52,468 nt of DNA from Granulosicoccus sp. (GCA_013002205.1 JABDKN010000117.1:1-52468), one strand, 5' to 3'. Shown: positions 19,896-28,052, counted from the stretch's first letter. Translations and numbers: made by a program. The notes: generated by a model not told the origin, from the letters alone.

Positions 19896-20972
19896 TTATA
19901 CTACGTTTTTCACCTGACCGTGTTCCATGTGGAACTCTTTGTGATCATGCAGTTTAAGCTCAACCAGGTCGACCCCGGATACGAATACCTGACTCTGCAA
20001 CTGCAGAAGCTGGCGGATGATTTCCTGCCCGTGTGCCCTGTCGAGTTCGGACGTTAAATCGTCGCACAGGACCACGCCCTGTCGAGATCCGTTTTCCCGA
20101 AGCAAATCGAGTTGCGCCAGATGAAGCAGATAGACGAGGACCTTTTGCTGGCCCCGGGAGAGAATTTGTTTACACGGCACACCATCACACTGCAGGGTCA
20201 TCTCTGCTCTGTGCGGACCGTCTGTGGTCGTTTTCATTCGCCGGTGATAATCCAGATGGCGTACCAGTAACTCGCTGAGCGGTTGTTCATCGTTCCAGCC
20301 TGCACGATAACCAAGTTTCACGTGGAACCTGCCCTCGACATCTGCCAGCCTGCGTTGCAGTGCCAGCGCCAGCCGTGCGACGTATTTTCGTCGCATGTCA
20401 TCAATCGATTCACTGGCCTCTGCAAACAGCACGTCCCAGGAACGTATCTCATCAATGCCCGCCGCATCCCGCAATAACTGATTTCGCTGGGACAAGGACC
20501 GACGAAACTGCTTCCACTCGTCAAAGAACTGGGGTTCCATGTGGAACATCCCCCAATCCAGAAACCGACGGCGTTCGTCTGGACCTTCCTGGATCAACTT
20601 GTGACTGTCAGGGGTCAGGGCTTTCACGGGCAACATACGGGTGACTCCAGCCATGGAGCCCATCTCGTGAAAATCCAGTCTCAGTTCGACACTGCCGTCT
20701 CGTTGCCTGGAATGACCGGTTCTATGCTCACGGGCTGTGTCCGGATCTGTGAACCTCGCATTCAGCGTAAAGCAAGGCTCATGATTCTTGATGAGCTCCC
20801 GTGCCTTTCTAGTGCGGAAGGAGTGACCTGTGGACAGACACTGAATCGCTTCCAGCACGGTACTCTTTCCAGACCCATTGTCGCCTGTGATCAGGTTGAG
20901 TCGAGGATGAGGCTCCAGCGACAAGCGCTCGATATTCCTGAAACAGGCGATATCGAGTCCGGTCAGAATCAC
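19896..20972 (-). CDS. recF: DNA replication and repair protein RecF
   Basis: 358 residues, SMC-like ATPase that helps load RecA at gaps with RecO and RecR. Walker A GDNGSGKST is at about residue 30, the signature LSRGQQKVLVYLLHLAQ near 270 and Walker B VVLCDDLTSELD near 300. It starts with GTG, overlapping the dnaN stop by four bases (GTGA), so it is coupled to dnaN. Three parS-like palindromes are embedded in its coding sequence. They impose the peptides FHMEP, FHVKL and FHMEH; the last two are near the middle and the extreme C-terminus. Confidence 0.97.
   Translation of the reverse strand: MILTGLDIACFRNIERLSLEPHPRLNLITGDNGSGKSTVLEAIQCLSTGHSFRTRKARELIKNHEPCFTLNARFTDPDTAREHRTGHSRQRDGSVELRLDFHEMGSMAGVTRMLPVKALTPDSHKLIQEGPDERRRFLDWGMFHMEPQFFDEWKQFRRSLSQRNQLLRDAAGIDEIRSWDVLFAEASESIDDMRRKYVARLALALQRRLADVEGRFHVKLGYRAGWNDEQPLSELLVRHLDYHRRMKTTTDGPHRAEMTLQCDGVPCKQILSRGQQKVLVYLLHLAQLDLLRENGSRQGVVLCDDLTSELDRAHGQEIIRQLLQLQSQVFVSGVDLVELKLHDHKEFHMEHGQVKNVV
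19922..19935. promoter_or_regulatory. parS-like ParB binding site 1 (in recF 3' end)
   Basis: The 14-mer GTTCCATGTGGAAC differs by one base from the perfect palindrome GTTCCACGTGGAAC, a known form of the chromosomal parS site. It lies near the 3' end of recF. Confidence 0.75.
20315..20328. promoter_or_regulatory. parS-like ParB binding site 2 (mid recF)
   Basis: GTTTCACGTGGAAC has the exact CACGTG core and matches the consensus TGTTTCACGTGAAACA with only the natural T/C variation at one arm. This is the strongest of the three sites. Confidence 0.82.
20534..20547. promoter_or_regulatory. parS-like ParB binding site 3 (in recF 5' half)
   Basis: A second exact copy of GTTCCATGTGGAAC, 612 bp from site 1 and 219 bp from site 2. 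Repeated use of the same 14-mer in one gene is not expected from codon usage alone. Confidence 0.75.
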
Positions 20973-22075
20973 AAACGCATCGGCATGACAACGTACTTGC
21001 TGTCGTTATTGGTTTCCGCTGTGATCAAGGCACTGCTGTTACCGTCCTTGATGAGAATCCTGGCATTATCTGATTCCAGTGCGTTCAGCACATCGAGTAA
21101 ATAGGTGACATTGAAACCGATCTCCGCAGAGTCACCAGCGTAATCCACTTCAAGGACATCAATGGCTTCCTCCTGATCCGGATTGTTACTTGAAATGGTC
21201 AATGTGCCAGTCTTGAGCGCAATTCTGACACCTCTGTATTTTTCGTTTGATAAAACGGAGGCTCTCGTCAGCGACTGCTTGAGTGTCTGGCAATCGATCA
21301 GTAACTCTTTATTGCCATCGATCGGGATGACACGGTTGTAATCCGGAAAACGACCATCGATTAACTTGGTCGTCAGACGAACACCGCCTACGTCTACCTG
21401 GAGATGCTGTGCAGTGACCAGTAACTTGACCGCTTCAGAGGACTCGACACTGCCCAGCAATCTCAGTAATTCGCCGACGCTTTTCCTCGGGATGATGGCC
21501 CTCACGGGTGTTTCCGGTTCTGCTTCCGTCTCGCACTGGGCATAGGCCAGTCGATGCCCATCGGTCGCCACGCAGGATACCCTGTCAGCACCGATTTCCA
21601 GCAACATGCCATTCAGGTAGAAACGTACGTCCTGTTGAGCCATGGAAAACGCTGTGTTCCTGATGCACTGGTGCAGCACATCGCAGGTCAAGATGACCTG
21701 TTGGGGAGTATCCAGTTCAGCCACCTGGGGAAACTCGACGGCCGGCAGGGTTGCCAGCGTGAATTTGCTGCGTGCGGATTTGAAGATGACCTTGTCACCC
21801 GACAAATCGAAGTCCACCCGTGCAGACTCCGGAAGATGCCGGCAGATTTCCAGAAACTTGCGGGCTGGCACCGTGATCGCTCCGGGCTGGTCGATCGGCA
21901 TCTCCACGCGTGCCTGCAATTCGATTTCTGAGTCAGTCGCAGTGAGAGTCAGGTAACCATCGTCAGCCTCGAGCAGCACGTTGCCCAGAATAGGGGAGGT
22001 CTGCCGTCGTTCGACTGCACCTACCACATGCTGTAAGGGATGCAGCAGCGATTCGCGTTGTGCACTGAATTTCAT
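20969..22075 (-). CDS. dnaN: DNA polymerase III beta subunit (sliding clamp)
   Basis: 368 residues, three repeated clamp domains as in E. coli (366). The dimeric ring tethers the polymerase to DNA. The C-terminus VVMPMRL is the conserved end that lines the partner-binding groove. Other family segments are ATDSEIELQ, VATDGHRLA and RFPDYNRVIP. It lies directly downstream of the putative origin and overlaps recF by four bases. A -35/-10 pair in the origin region may drive it. Confidence 0.98.
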   Translation of the reverse strand: MKFSAQRESLLHPLQHVVGAVERRQTSPILGNVLLEADDGYLTLTATDSEIELQARVEMPIDQPGAITVPARKFLEICRHLPESARVDFDLSGDKVIFKSARSKFTLATLPAVEFPQVAELDTPQQVILTCDVLHQCIRNTAFSMAQQDVRFYLNGMLLEIGADRVSCVATDGHRLAYAQCETEAEPETPVRAIIPRKSVGELLRLLGSVESSEAVKLLVTAQHLQVDVGGVRLTTKLIDGRFPDYNRVIPIDGNKELLIDCQTLKQSLTRASVLSNEKYRGVRIALKTGTLTISSNNPDQEEAIDVLEVDYAGDSAEIGFNVTYLLDVLNALESDNARILIKDGNSSALITAETNNDSKYVVMPMRL

Positions 22076-22108
22076 GGCTTAAATTAACCGGATGATTTAT
22101 ATAGTGTT

Positions 22109-22138
22109 TATATTGTTACTACTACTACTGCAGGTCAA
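22109..22138 (-). promoter_or_regulatory. Possible dnaN promoter overlapping the DnaA-trio
   Basis: On the minus strand TTGACC (22133-22138) and AATATA (22109-22114) are separated by 18 bp, just upstream of dnaN. The spacer is the DnaA-trio itself, so initiator binding and transcription would compete. The -10 is weak and shifting by 1-2 bp gives alternatives. Confidence 0.4.
22116..22127 (-). promoter_or_regulatory. DnaA-trio element
   Basis: On the minus strand the sequence reads TAG TAG TAG TAA, a run of trinucleotides of the form that single-stranded DnaA contacts during unwinding. It is preceded by a short GC-rich stretch and a degenerate DnaA box, and followed by AT-rich DNA, the published order of basal origin elements. 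Confidence 0.7.
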
Positions 22139-22141
22139 CTC

Positions 22142-22150
22142 TGTGAGTAA
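22142..22150 (-). promoter_or_regulatory. Degenerate DnaA box next to the trio
   Basis: TTACTCACA on the minus strand matches TTATCCACA at 7 of 9 positions and lies 14 nt before the trio, in the correct orientation. Confidence 0.45.
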
Positions 22151-22165
22151 GTATATAATATACTT
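22149..22165. repeat. 17-bp perfect AT-rich palindrome in oriC
   Basis: Arms AAGTATAT and ATATACTT flank a single A. It sits inside the AT-rich part of the origin. It could be part of the unwinding region or a protein site. Confidence 0.55.
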
Positions 22166-22240
22166 TAAAAACAATAACTTAGAGATATTTTTCGACTTGT
22201 ATAACGACCTCTTGCAGTGGGATCTTTCCTGTGGGTGAAA

Positions 22241-22249
22241 TGTGGATAA
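22241..22249 (-). promoter_or_regulatory. Consensus DnaA box
   Basis: TTATCCACA read on the minus strand, a 9/9 match to the high-affinity box. Same orientation as dnaA and dnaN. Confidence 0.85.
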
Positions 22250-22287
22250 GTTGATTCCCGGCAATAGCCACACAGTTTGCTGAACGG

Positions 22288-22296
22288 TTATCCACA
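22288..22296 (+). promoter_or_regulatory. Consensus DnaA box, opposite orientation
   Basis: TTATCCACA on the plus strand, 9/9 match, 38 bp from the other consensus box and pointing the other way, toward dnaA. Confidence 0.85.
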
Positions 22297-22340
22297 GCTT
22301 GCCACTGTGACAGCAGTCTATCAGCTGCGAACAGGATAAC

Positions 22341-23732
22341 TCAGCTGGACAAGGTTCTGAGCAGGTTGCTGTAGTCCTCGCGGATGCCATCATCGGACTC
22401 TTTCAATTCAGCTACCTTGCGACAGGCATGCAGGACGGTCGTGTGGTCTCTGCCACCGAAGGTTCTGCCGATTTCGGGCAGACTCTTGCTGGTCAATTCC
22501 TTGGCCAGCGCCATGGCCAACTGGCGAGGCCTGGCAACTGAGCGTGATCGGCTTTTACCCGACAGATCAGCCAGCCGAATACTGTAGTATTCGGCCACTG
22601 TCTTCTGTATGTTCTCCACGGAGACGGTTTTTGCCTGAACGGCCAGCAGGTCGGCGAGCGCTTCGCGGGCAAATTCCAGCGTTATCGGTGTGCCAATCAA
22701 CTGGGAATTGGCGATGACGCGTTTCAGCGCGCCTTCCAGCTCCCGGACATTGCTGCGAATGCGTTTGGCAATGAAAAAGCTGACTTCGGAGGGCAGGGTG
22801 ACGCCACGCTGTTCCGCCTTGCTGTTCAGGATTGCCACCCGCATTTCCAGCTCCGGTGGCTCGATAGCCACCGACAGACCCCAACCGAAGCGAGTCTTCA
22901 GGCGTTCTTCGAGTCCATTGATCTCCTTGGGATAGCGATCGCAGGTCAGGACAATCTGTTGATTGCCTTCGAAGAGCGCATTGAAGTTGTGAAAGAACTC
23001 CTCCTGCGTCTGCTCCTTTCCCGCAAAAAACTGTATGTCGTCAATCAGCAGGGCATCCAGGCCGCGATAGAAGGCCTTGAACTCGTTCATCCTGCCATGC
23101 TGCAACGCATGCACCATTTCGTGCACATACGTCTCCGAGTTGATATACGACACCCGGGCATCCGGCTTGTTGGCGATGATCTCGTTGCCAATCGCTTGCA
23201 TGAGATGGGTTTTACCCAGACCAGACGCACCGTAGATCAGGTAGGGATTATAGGCGGCTCCCGGGCTGCCGCCTATCTGCAGGGCGGCGGCCCGCCCCAG
23301 TTGGTTGCTTTTGCCGGCGACCAGGGTATTGAAGCTGAACTCCGGCTTCAGGTGAGAATCATGCGGGGGGCTGCTCTTGGCAATCTGTGAATGAGCTGGA
23401 GCGGTTCGGGCAGCTGATCCTACCGTGACCGACTCCTGTTGTGCCGGTCCGGTGTGAGACGTCGACTGTGCCGCTGGTGATATGTAAAGACCGGAACCAA
23501 TGACCAGTTTGACCTCGACGGGTTCGGGGGCAGCCAGTGCACTGGCTATTTCCTGAATCCTGTTATGGAAACTGCTCTGCACCATATCCAGTACGAATCG
23601 ATTGGGCGCCATGATGCGCAACTGATCGGCCTCTTGCTGTGCCTGGAGAGGACGGATCCAGGTGTTGAGCTGCAGATCAGACAACTCTGCTTCAAGTTTC
23701 AGCAGGCACAGATCCCAAAGTGGTGCGCTCAA
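22341..23732 (-). CDS. dnaA: Chromosomal replication initiator DnaA
   Basis: 463 residues. Domain I (about 1-85, WDLCLLKLEAELSD) binds helicase and partners; domain II (about 86-130) is a short Ser/Gln/Thr linker; the AAA+ domain III has Walker A GASGLGKTH near residue 170 and Walker B LLIDDIQFFAG; domain IV holds the DnaA signature GGRDHTTVLHACRK that reads the DnaA box. The frame begins at a TTG, with GGAGA eight bases upstream and no nearby ATG or GTG, so a rare start codon is likely and would keep expression low. It is divergent from rpmH and upstream of oriC and dnaN. Confidence 0.97.
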   Translation of the reverse strand: MSAPLWDLCLLKLEAELSDLQLNTWIRPLQAQQEADQLRIMAPNRFVLDMVQSSFHNRIQEIASALAAPEPVEVKLVIGSGLYISPAAQSTSHTGPAQQESVTVGSAARTAPAHSQIAKSSPPHDSHLKPEFSFNTLVAGKSNQLGRAAALQIGGSPGAAYNPYLIYGASGLGKTHLMQAIGNEIIANKPDARVSYINSETYVHEMVHALQHGRMNEFKAFYRGLDALLIDDIQFFAGKEQTQEEFFHNFNALFEGNQQIVLTCDRYPKEINGLEERLKTRFGWGLSVAIEPPELEMRVAILNSKAEQRGVTLPSEVSFFIAKRIRSNVRELEGALKRVIANSQLIGTPITLEFAREALADLLAVQAKTVSVENIQKTVAEYYSIRLADLSGKSRSRSVARPRQLAMALAKELTSKSLPEIGRTFGGRDHTTVLHACRKVAELKESDDGIREDYSNLLRTLSS

Positions 23733-24060
23733 CAGCGTTTCTCCGAGGCAGACAGCAAGGGCGTCGATCTGCGATGGTCCGGGACCATGGCAATGACAGC
23801 GGGGGAAAGCACTCTACGCGATTAACACCGTCAGATTCAACGTCAAATGAAACTTATAATGAATCTGCACCCGCAGGTAAGAAGGGTAGACACCAGCCGG
23901 TTGCCCTGACGTGGGGCCCGTGGACACCCCGGTGCAAAGCCGTCTGCTCTTGCGGCAAATATCAGGCGTTGCTGGCTTGACCCGGGAGAGTAGGCAGATT
24001 ACCATTGTGGGTTCGTTAACGACACGCGCAGCCACCTGGTTGCTATCGAGTACAGCTGAC
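23733..24060. other. dnaA-rpmH divergent intergenic region
   Basis: 328 bp with promoters for rpmH (plus) and dnaA (minus). Besides the rpmH promoter below, a perfect TATAAT at 23855-23860 reads toward rpmH but lacks a well-placed -35. No consensus DnaA box was found here, so autoregulation of dnaA through boxes in this gap is not evident, and this gap is a poorer origin candidate than dnaA-dnaN. Confidence 0.6.
23977..24005 (+). promoter_or_regulatory. rpmH-rnpA promoter
   Basis: TTGACC (23977-23982) and TACCAT (24000-24005) are 17 bp apart. Transcription would begin near 24012, about 50 bases before rpmH. Confidence 0.6.
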
Positions 24061-24195
24061 ATGAAAAGAACGTATCAACCGAGCAAAATCAAGCGTGCTC
24101 GCACTCACGGATTTCGCGCTCGTGCCGCCACTCGGGGTGGCAGGGCTGTGCTGGCTGCACGTCGCCGCAAGGGCAGGGCTCGCCTTAGCGCTTGA
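24061..24195 (+). CDS. rpmH: 50S ribosomal protein L34
   Basis: 44 residues, the normal length, extremely basic. [20 protein letters not shown] and the tail [11 protein letters not shown] are the L34 signature. The open frame extends upstream to 23911, but the family always starts at this ATG. It is the first gene of rpmH-rnpA-yidD-yidC-mnmE. Confidence 0.98.
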   Translation: MKRTYQPSKIKRARTHGFRARAATRGGRAVLAARRRKGRARLSA

Positions 24196-24263
24196 GGTGC
24201 CATCTGGCTTCGCACCCGAATGATCGGTCCTCTGGCGGCAGTCGGGTGGCGGCAGATCGGGTA

Positions 24264-24695
24264 GTGACTGGCAAGCCTGATCTACGCAGTGTCGCCGATG
24301 TTGCCCAGGAAAAACTTGCGTTTCCCCGCACAGCCCGTTTATTGAGTACAGCGGACTACAGCCAGGTCTTCGCCAGGAGCAAGCGATATACCGATCGCTA
24401 CTGGACCATACTGGTGCGCGTTGACGATGCCAGTCCGGCGAGGTTGGGTCTGGCTATTGCCAAGAAACGAGCCAGGCGTGCTGTGGACCGGAACCGGCTC
24501 AAGCGCGTGGCCAGGGAAGCCTTCAGACACAACAGGTCAGCACTGACCGGGCTGGATATGGTGGTCATGAACAGAGACGCTGCTACATCTGCCGCCTCGT
24601 GTGAGTTACGCGAGGCCCTGGAAGCCCTGTTCCTGAAGATGCATACCGGATCGGCAGTGCGCGGTAACCAGTCGCGCACTCAGGTCAGCAGCTGA
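24264..24695 (+). CDS. rnpA: Ribonuclease P protein component
   Basis: 143 residues from the GTG used here. It binds the RNase P RNA and helps mature tRNA 5' ends. The core is seen in [17 protein letters not shown], the RNA-binding [20 protein letters not shown] motif and the ending helix. The conserved core begins only about 20 residues in. In-frame starts are TTG 24192 (overlapping the rpmH stop), GTG 24246 and GTG 24264; none has a clear ribosome binding site and there is no in-frame ATG. The longest form would add a 24-residue N-terminal extension. The stop shares one base with the yidD start. Confidence 0.9.
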   Translation: MTGKPDLRSVADVAQEKLAFPRTARLLSTADYSQVFARSKRYTDRYWTILVRVDDASPARLGLAIAKKRARRAVDRNRLKRVAREAFRHNRSALTGLDMVVMNRDAATSAASCELREALEALFLKMHTGSAVRGNQSRTQVSS

Positions 24696-24940
24696 TGTTA
24701 CGGTTGATCGCCTTCTATCGCCGGTGGGTCAGCCCATTGCTGCCGCCACGGTGTCGATTCCTCCCCACCTGTTCCGCCTACGCTGCGGAAGCCATAGAAA
24801 CGCACGGTGCCCTGAAAGGCGGCAGGCTGGCATTGTCCAGAGTCTGTCGATGTCATCCATTTCATCCGGGTGGTTATGACCCGGTGCCGCACGAGGTGAT
24901 CCACCCTGCGGACTTCGATGCGGAAGATCAGAAACCCTGA
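24695..24940 (+). CDS. yidD: Membrane protein insertion efficiency factor YidD
   Basis: 81 residues. YidD is a small peripheral inner-membrane protein that helps YidC-mediated insertion. The family core is complete: [20 protein letters not shown], then [12 protein letters not shown], and [14 protein letters not shown]. Cysteines are in the usual places. The start overlaps the rnpA stop (TGATG), so it is translationally coupled. Confidence 0.96.
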   Translation: MLRLIAFYRRWVSPLLPPRCRFLPTCSAYAAEAIETHGALKGGRLALSRVCRCHPFHPGGYDPVPHEVIHPADFDAEDQKP

Positions 24941-24986
24941 TGTCACGTACCGCTCCTTTCCCTCATTCGACCAAGTTCAAGAGTTA

Positions 24987-26681
24987 ATGGAAACCCAACG
25001 ACTGCTGTTGTACCTCGCATTCGGATTTCTATGTCTGATCATCTATCAGACCTGGATGCAGGACTACCATGCTCCGGTACCTGTGGTGCAGAGCACCGAT
25101 ACGCCGGGGCCGACAGCCACTGCGCCCGGTAACACGGACTCAACTTCGGCAAGCAATGCGGCAGACATGCCCGATGCCGTGGCTGGCACGGTGGATAGCG
25201 TGCCTGTAAGCACGGCTGCTGCGGATATTCCAGTGGTGTCGGTCAGCACTGATCTCATGGAGATCAAGATCAGCGCGCAGGGTGCGACAGTCACTGGTGT
25301 CGAACTGAAGAAATACCCGGTTTCCATTCATCAGCCCGATACCTCTTTTCTGCTGCTCAGCGATGACCCATTGCATTATCTCGTCGCGGAATCAGGTTTG
25401 CAGGGCAGAGCCAACGAAGCTGCACCGACGCACCGGGAACTGATGAAAGCCAGTGAGTCCAGTTATACCCTGGCCGATGGTCAGGAGTTTATCGAGGTGC
25501 CGTTTACCTGGGACTCCGGGACTGGCATTACCGTCACCAAGACGCTGACCTTCACCCGGGGAAGCTATGAGGTTGGTTTACGGTACGAGATCGACAACGG
25601 CTCCGCTACCGACTGGACGGTCAACCATTATCGACAATTGAAACGCAAGCCTGACACCAAGGACGAAAAGCAACAGTTCGTCCATACCTATATCGGTGCG
25701 GTCGTCAGCAATGAGGAAGATCGTTATTCCAAAGTGAGTTTCGGTGATATGGAAGACGAGAATCTGAACATGTCGGTCACGGACGGATGGGTCGCCATGA
25801 TCGAGCATTACTTTGCCGCCGCATGGATCCCCACGCCAGGCGAGCAGAACACCGCCTACAGTCGGTATCTACCCCAGGAGAATCGATACCTGATCGGCAT
25901 GGTCTCCGCCAGTCAGGTGATTCCGGCAGGCGGGCAGGGCAGCTTCAGTACCAAGGCCTTTTTCGGACCGAAGATTCAGGATCTGCTGTCCGCCGCCGCG
26001 CCCTACCTTGAATTGACTGTGGATTTCGGCTGGCTGACGATCATTGCCCAGCCACTTTTCTGGTTGCTCAAGACGATTCACGGATTCATCGGGAACTGGG
26101 GCTGGGCAATCATTTTCACGACCTTCATCATAAAGGCTGTGTTCTACAAATTGTCGGAAGCCAGCTACCGCTCCATGGCCAGGATGAAGCTGTTGCAGCC
26201 CAAGCTGGCATCCCTTAAGGATCGCTACGGCGACGACCGCGCCAAGATGGGTCAGGCGACCATGGAGCTGTATAAGAAGGAAAAGGTCAATCCTTTAGGT
26301 GGGTGTCTGCCCATGATCATACAGATACCGGTATTCATTGCACTGTACTGGACCCTGTTGGAGAGTGTGGAACTTCGCCAGGCACCTTTCATGTTATGGA
26401 TAAAGGATTTGTCCATCCGCGATCCACTGTTCATCCTGCCTGTCATCATGGCCGCGACGATGTATTTCCAGCAGAAACTGAATCCGGCGCCGGTGGATCC
26501 GATACAGGCCAAGGTGTTCCAGTTCCTGCCGCTGATTTTCGGGGTTTTCTTCGCCTTCTTTCCAGCTGGACTGGTACTTTACTGGGTGGTCAACAACACG
26601 CTGTCAATTGCTCAGCAGTACTACATCACGCGCCATGTGCTGGCGGATAAAGACAACAAAGGTGGCGGTGACAAGAAGTAG
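24987..26681 (+). CDS. yidC: Membrane protein insertase YidC
   Basis: 564 residues from METQRLLLY; the frame is open from 24918 but that would overlap yidD and disturb the known N-terminus. The first transmembrane helix (LLLYLAFGFLCLIIYQ) is followed by a Thr/Ala-rich linker and the large periplasmic domain (about 60-330). The conserved C-terminal 60KD_IMP region has five helices, including the hydrophilic-groove stretch YRSMARMKLLQPKLASLK and NPLGGCLPMIIQIPVF. YidC inserts and folds inner-membrane proteins, including the ATP synthase c subunit encoded downstream. Confidence 0.97.
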   Translation: METQRLLLYLAFGFLCLIIYQTWMQDYHAPVPVVQSTDTPGPTATAPGNTDSTSASNAADMPDAVAGTVDSVPVSTAAADIPVVSVSTDLMEIKISAQGATVTGVELKKYPVSIHQPDTSFLLLSDDPLHYLVAESGLQGRANEAAPTHRELMKASESSYTLADGQEFIEVPFTWDSGTGITVTKTLTFTRGSYEVGLRYEIDNGSATDWTVNHYRQLKRKPDTKDEKQQFVHTYIGAVVSNEEDRYSKVSFGDMEDENLNMSVTDGWVAMIEHYFAAAWIPTPGEQNTAYSRYLPQENRYLIGMVSASQVIPAGGQGSFSTKAFFGPKIQDLLSAAAPYLELTVDFGWLTIIAQPLFWLLKTIHGFIGNWGWAIIFTTFIIKAVFYKLSEASYRSMARMKLLQPKLASLKDRYGDDRAKMGQATMELYKKEKVNPLGGCLPMIIQIPVFIALYWTLLESVELRQAPFMLWIKDLSIRDPLFILPVIMAATMYFQQKLNPAPVDPIQAKVFQFLPLIFGVFFAFFPAGLVLYWVVNNTLSIAQQYYITRHVLADKDNKGGGDKK

Positions 26682-26711
26682 CGGGCAGCAACCCCGGCGT
26701 CGGACAGTTCG

Positions 26712-28052
26712 GTGAGCAGTAGCGGGGATACGATCACTGCCATCGCCAGCGGGGCAGGGCGAGCGGGAATCGGCATCGTCCGCGTCAGTGGGTCCATGGC
26801 ACCGCAGATAGCCCAGGCGATCTGTCACTGTAGACTGCCGCCACGCGAAGCCTGCTACCTGCCATTCCTGGCCGCGGATGGTAGCGTGCTGGATCGGGGC
26901 ATTGCCCTGCTGTTCGAAGCGCCGAATTCCTTTACCGGTGAACATGTGCTGGAACTCCAGGGGCACGGGGGCGCCGTGGTGCTGGACATGATCATGCAGC
27001 GTGTCCTGCAACTGGGTGCGCGAACTGCCAGGCCCGGTGAATTCTCCGAGCGCGCGTTCCTGAACGACAAATTGGATCTGGTGCAGGCTGAAGCCATCAG
27101 CGATCTGATCGATAGCAGTAGTGTGGCAGCAGCCAGAGCGGCAGTGAGATCGATGAGTGGGGATTTTTCGGCTCATGTGGAACGTATTCAGGAGGAGCTC
27201 ATTGCGCTGCGTGTGTGGCTGGAGGCGGCGCTGGATTTCAGTGAAGAGGATATCGACTTCCTCGCTGAGACTGCCCTGCAGGATCGCACGAAACTGCTCA
27301 TCCGGGAATTCGATAGCCTGCTGGCTCGTGCAGAGCAGGGACAACGACTTCGCGATGGCCTGACCATCGTGATAGCCGGGGTAACCAATGCCGGCAAGTC
27401 CAGCCTGTTGAATGCGCTGTCAGGCAGTGATGCGGCGATAGTGACCGATGTGGAAGGCACGACACGTGACGTCCTGCGCGAACAGATAACGATAGATGGC
27501 GTTCCACTGCATGTCGTGGATACTGCAGGGGTGCGTACGAGTGATGATCCTGTGGAGCTGGAAGGAATCCGGCGTGCACATGCGCAGATGGCCAGCGCCG
27601 ATCATGTCCTGATCATCGTCGATGCACAGCGCCCGGAACTACCCGTGCTTGATCTGCCGGACGCGGTGGCCCGCAGTGTCGTCATCAACAAGCAGGACAT
27701 GGTTGATGCGAAGACACTGGATGAACTGCGCTCCCGTTTCGATACGCAGCTGTGCATTTCCGCCAAGCTGTCCAGCGGCATCGACGAGCTCCAGGCCTAC
27801 CTGTTGTCATTGGCAGGACATGACAGTGCTCTGGAAGGTGTCTACAGTGCCAGACGCCGTCACCTGGAGGCCCTGCACGCGGCGCGGCGTGCCACGGATG
27901 CGGCACTGCGACGACTGGACGCATCGAGCATGCCGGAACTCGCTGCGGAAGAGCTGCGCCTGGCCCAGCAGTCGCTGGACAGCGTCACCGGGCTGTTCGA
28001 CAGTGAAGACCTGCTGGGGCGAATTTTTTCGAGCTTCTGTATCGGTAAATGA
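26712..28052 (+). CDS. mnmE: tRNA modification GTPase MnmE
   Basis: 446 residues, GTG start, 30 bp after yidC. With MnmG it makes the cmnm5 modification at U34 of tRNAs. The N-terminal dimerisation and folate domain is followed by helical segments and an inserted G domain: GVTNAGKSSLLNALSG near residue 222, EGTTRD, DTAGVR and NKQD. It ends in the essential FCIGK motif, whose cysteine is needed for catalysis. Its usual partner mnmG is about 6 kb away, separated by five minus-strand genes. Confidence 0.97.
   Translation: MSSSGDTITAIASGAGRAGIGIVRVSGSMAPQIAQAICHCRLPPREACYLPFLAADGSVLDRGIALLFEAPNSFTGEHVLELQGHGGAVVLDMIMQRVLQLGARTARPGEFSERAFLNDKLDLVQAEAISDLIDSSSVAAARAAVRSMSGDFSAHVERIQEELIALRVWLEAALDFSEEDIDFLAETALQDRTKLLIREFDSLLARAEQGQRLRDGLTIVIAGVTNAGKSSLLNALSGSDAAIVTDVEGTTRDVLREQITIDGVPLHVVDTAGVRTSDDPVELEGIRRAHAQMASADHVLIIVDAQRPELPVLDLPDAVARSVVINKQDMVDAKTLDELRSRFDTQLCISAKLSSGIDELQAYLLSLAGHDSALEGVYSARRRHLEALHAARRATDAALRRLDASSMPELAAEELRLAQQSLDSVTGLFDSEDLLGRIFSSFCIGK

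Larger units (their letters stand above)
22076..22340. other. oriC: Putative chromosomal replication origin oriC
   Basis: The dnaA-dnaN gap combines two consensus DnaA boxes (22241-22249 and 22288-22296), a degenerate box (22142-22150), a strongly AT-rich tract (about 22090-22205) and a DnaA-trio (22116-22127). Genes to the left run mostly on minus and those beyond dnaA run on plus, as expected for divergent forks. Only one GATC is present, so SeqA/Dam control as in E. coli is unlikely. The dnaA-rpmH gap has no consensus box. Location by content and context; not proven. Confidence 0.85.

Noticed and set aside
23733-24060. Second origin candidate in the dnaA-rpmH gap
   Set aside because: No TTATCCACA-type box and only a short AT-rich stretch were found, unlike the dnaA-dnaN gap.
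23911-24060. 50-codon upstream extension of rpmH
   Set aside because: It contains the rpmH promoter and L34 always begins at MKRTYQPS.
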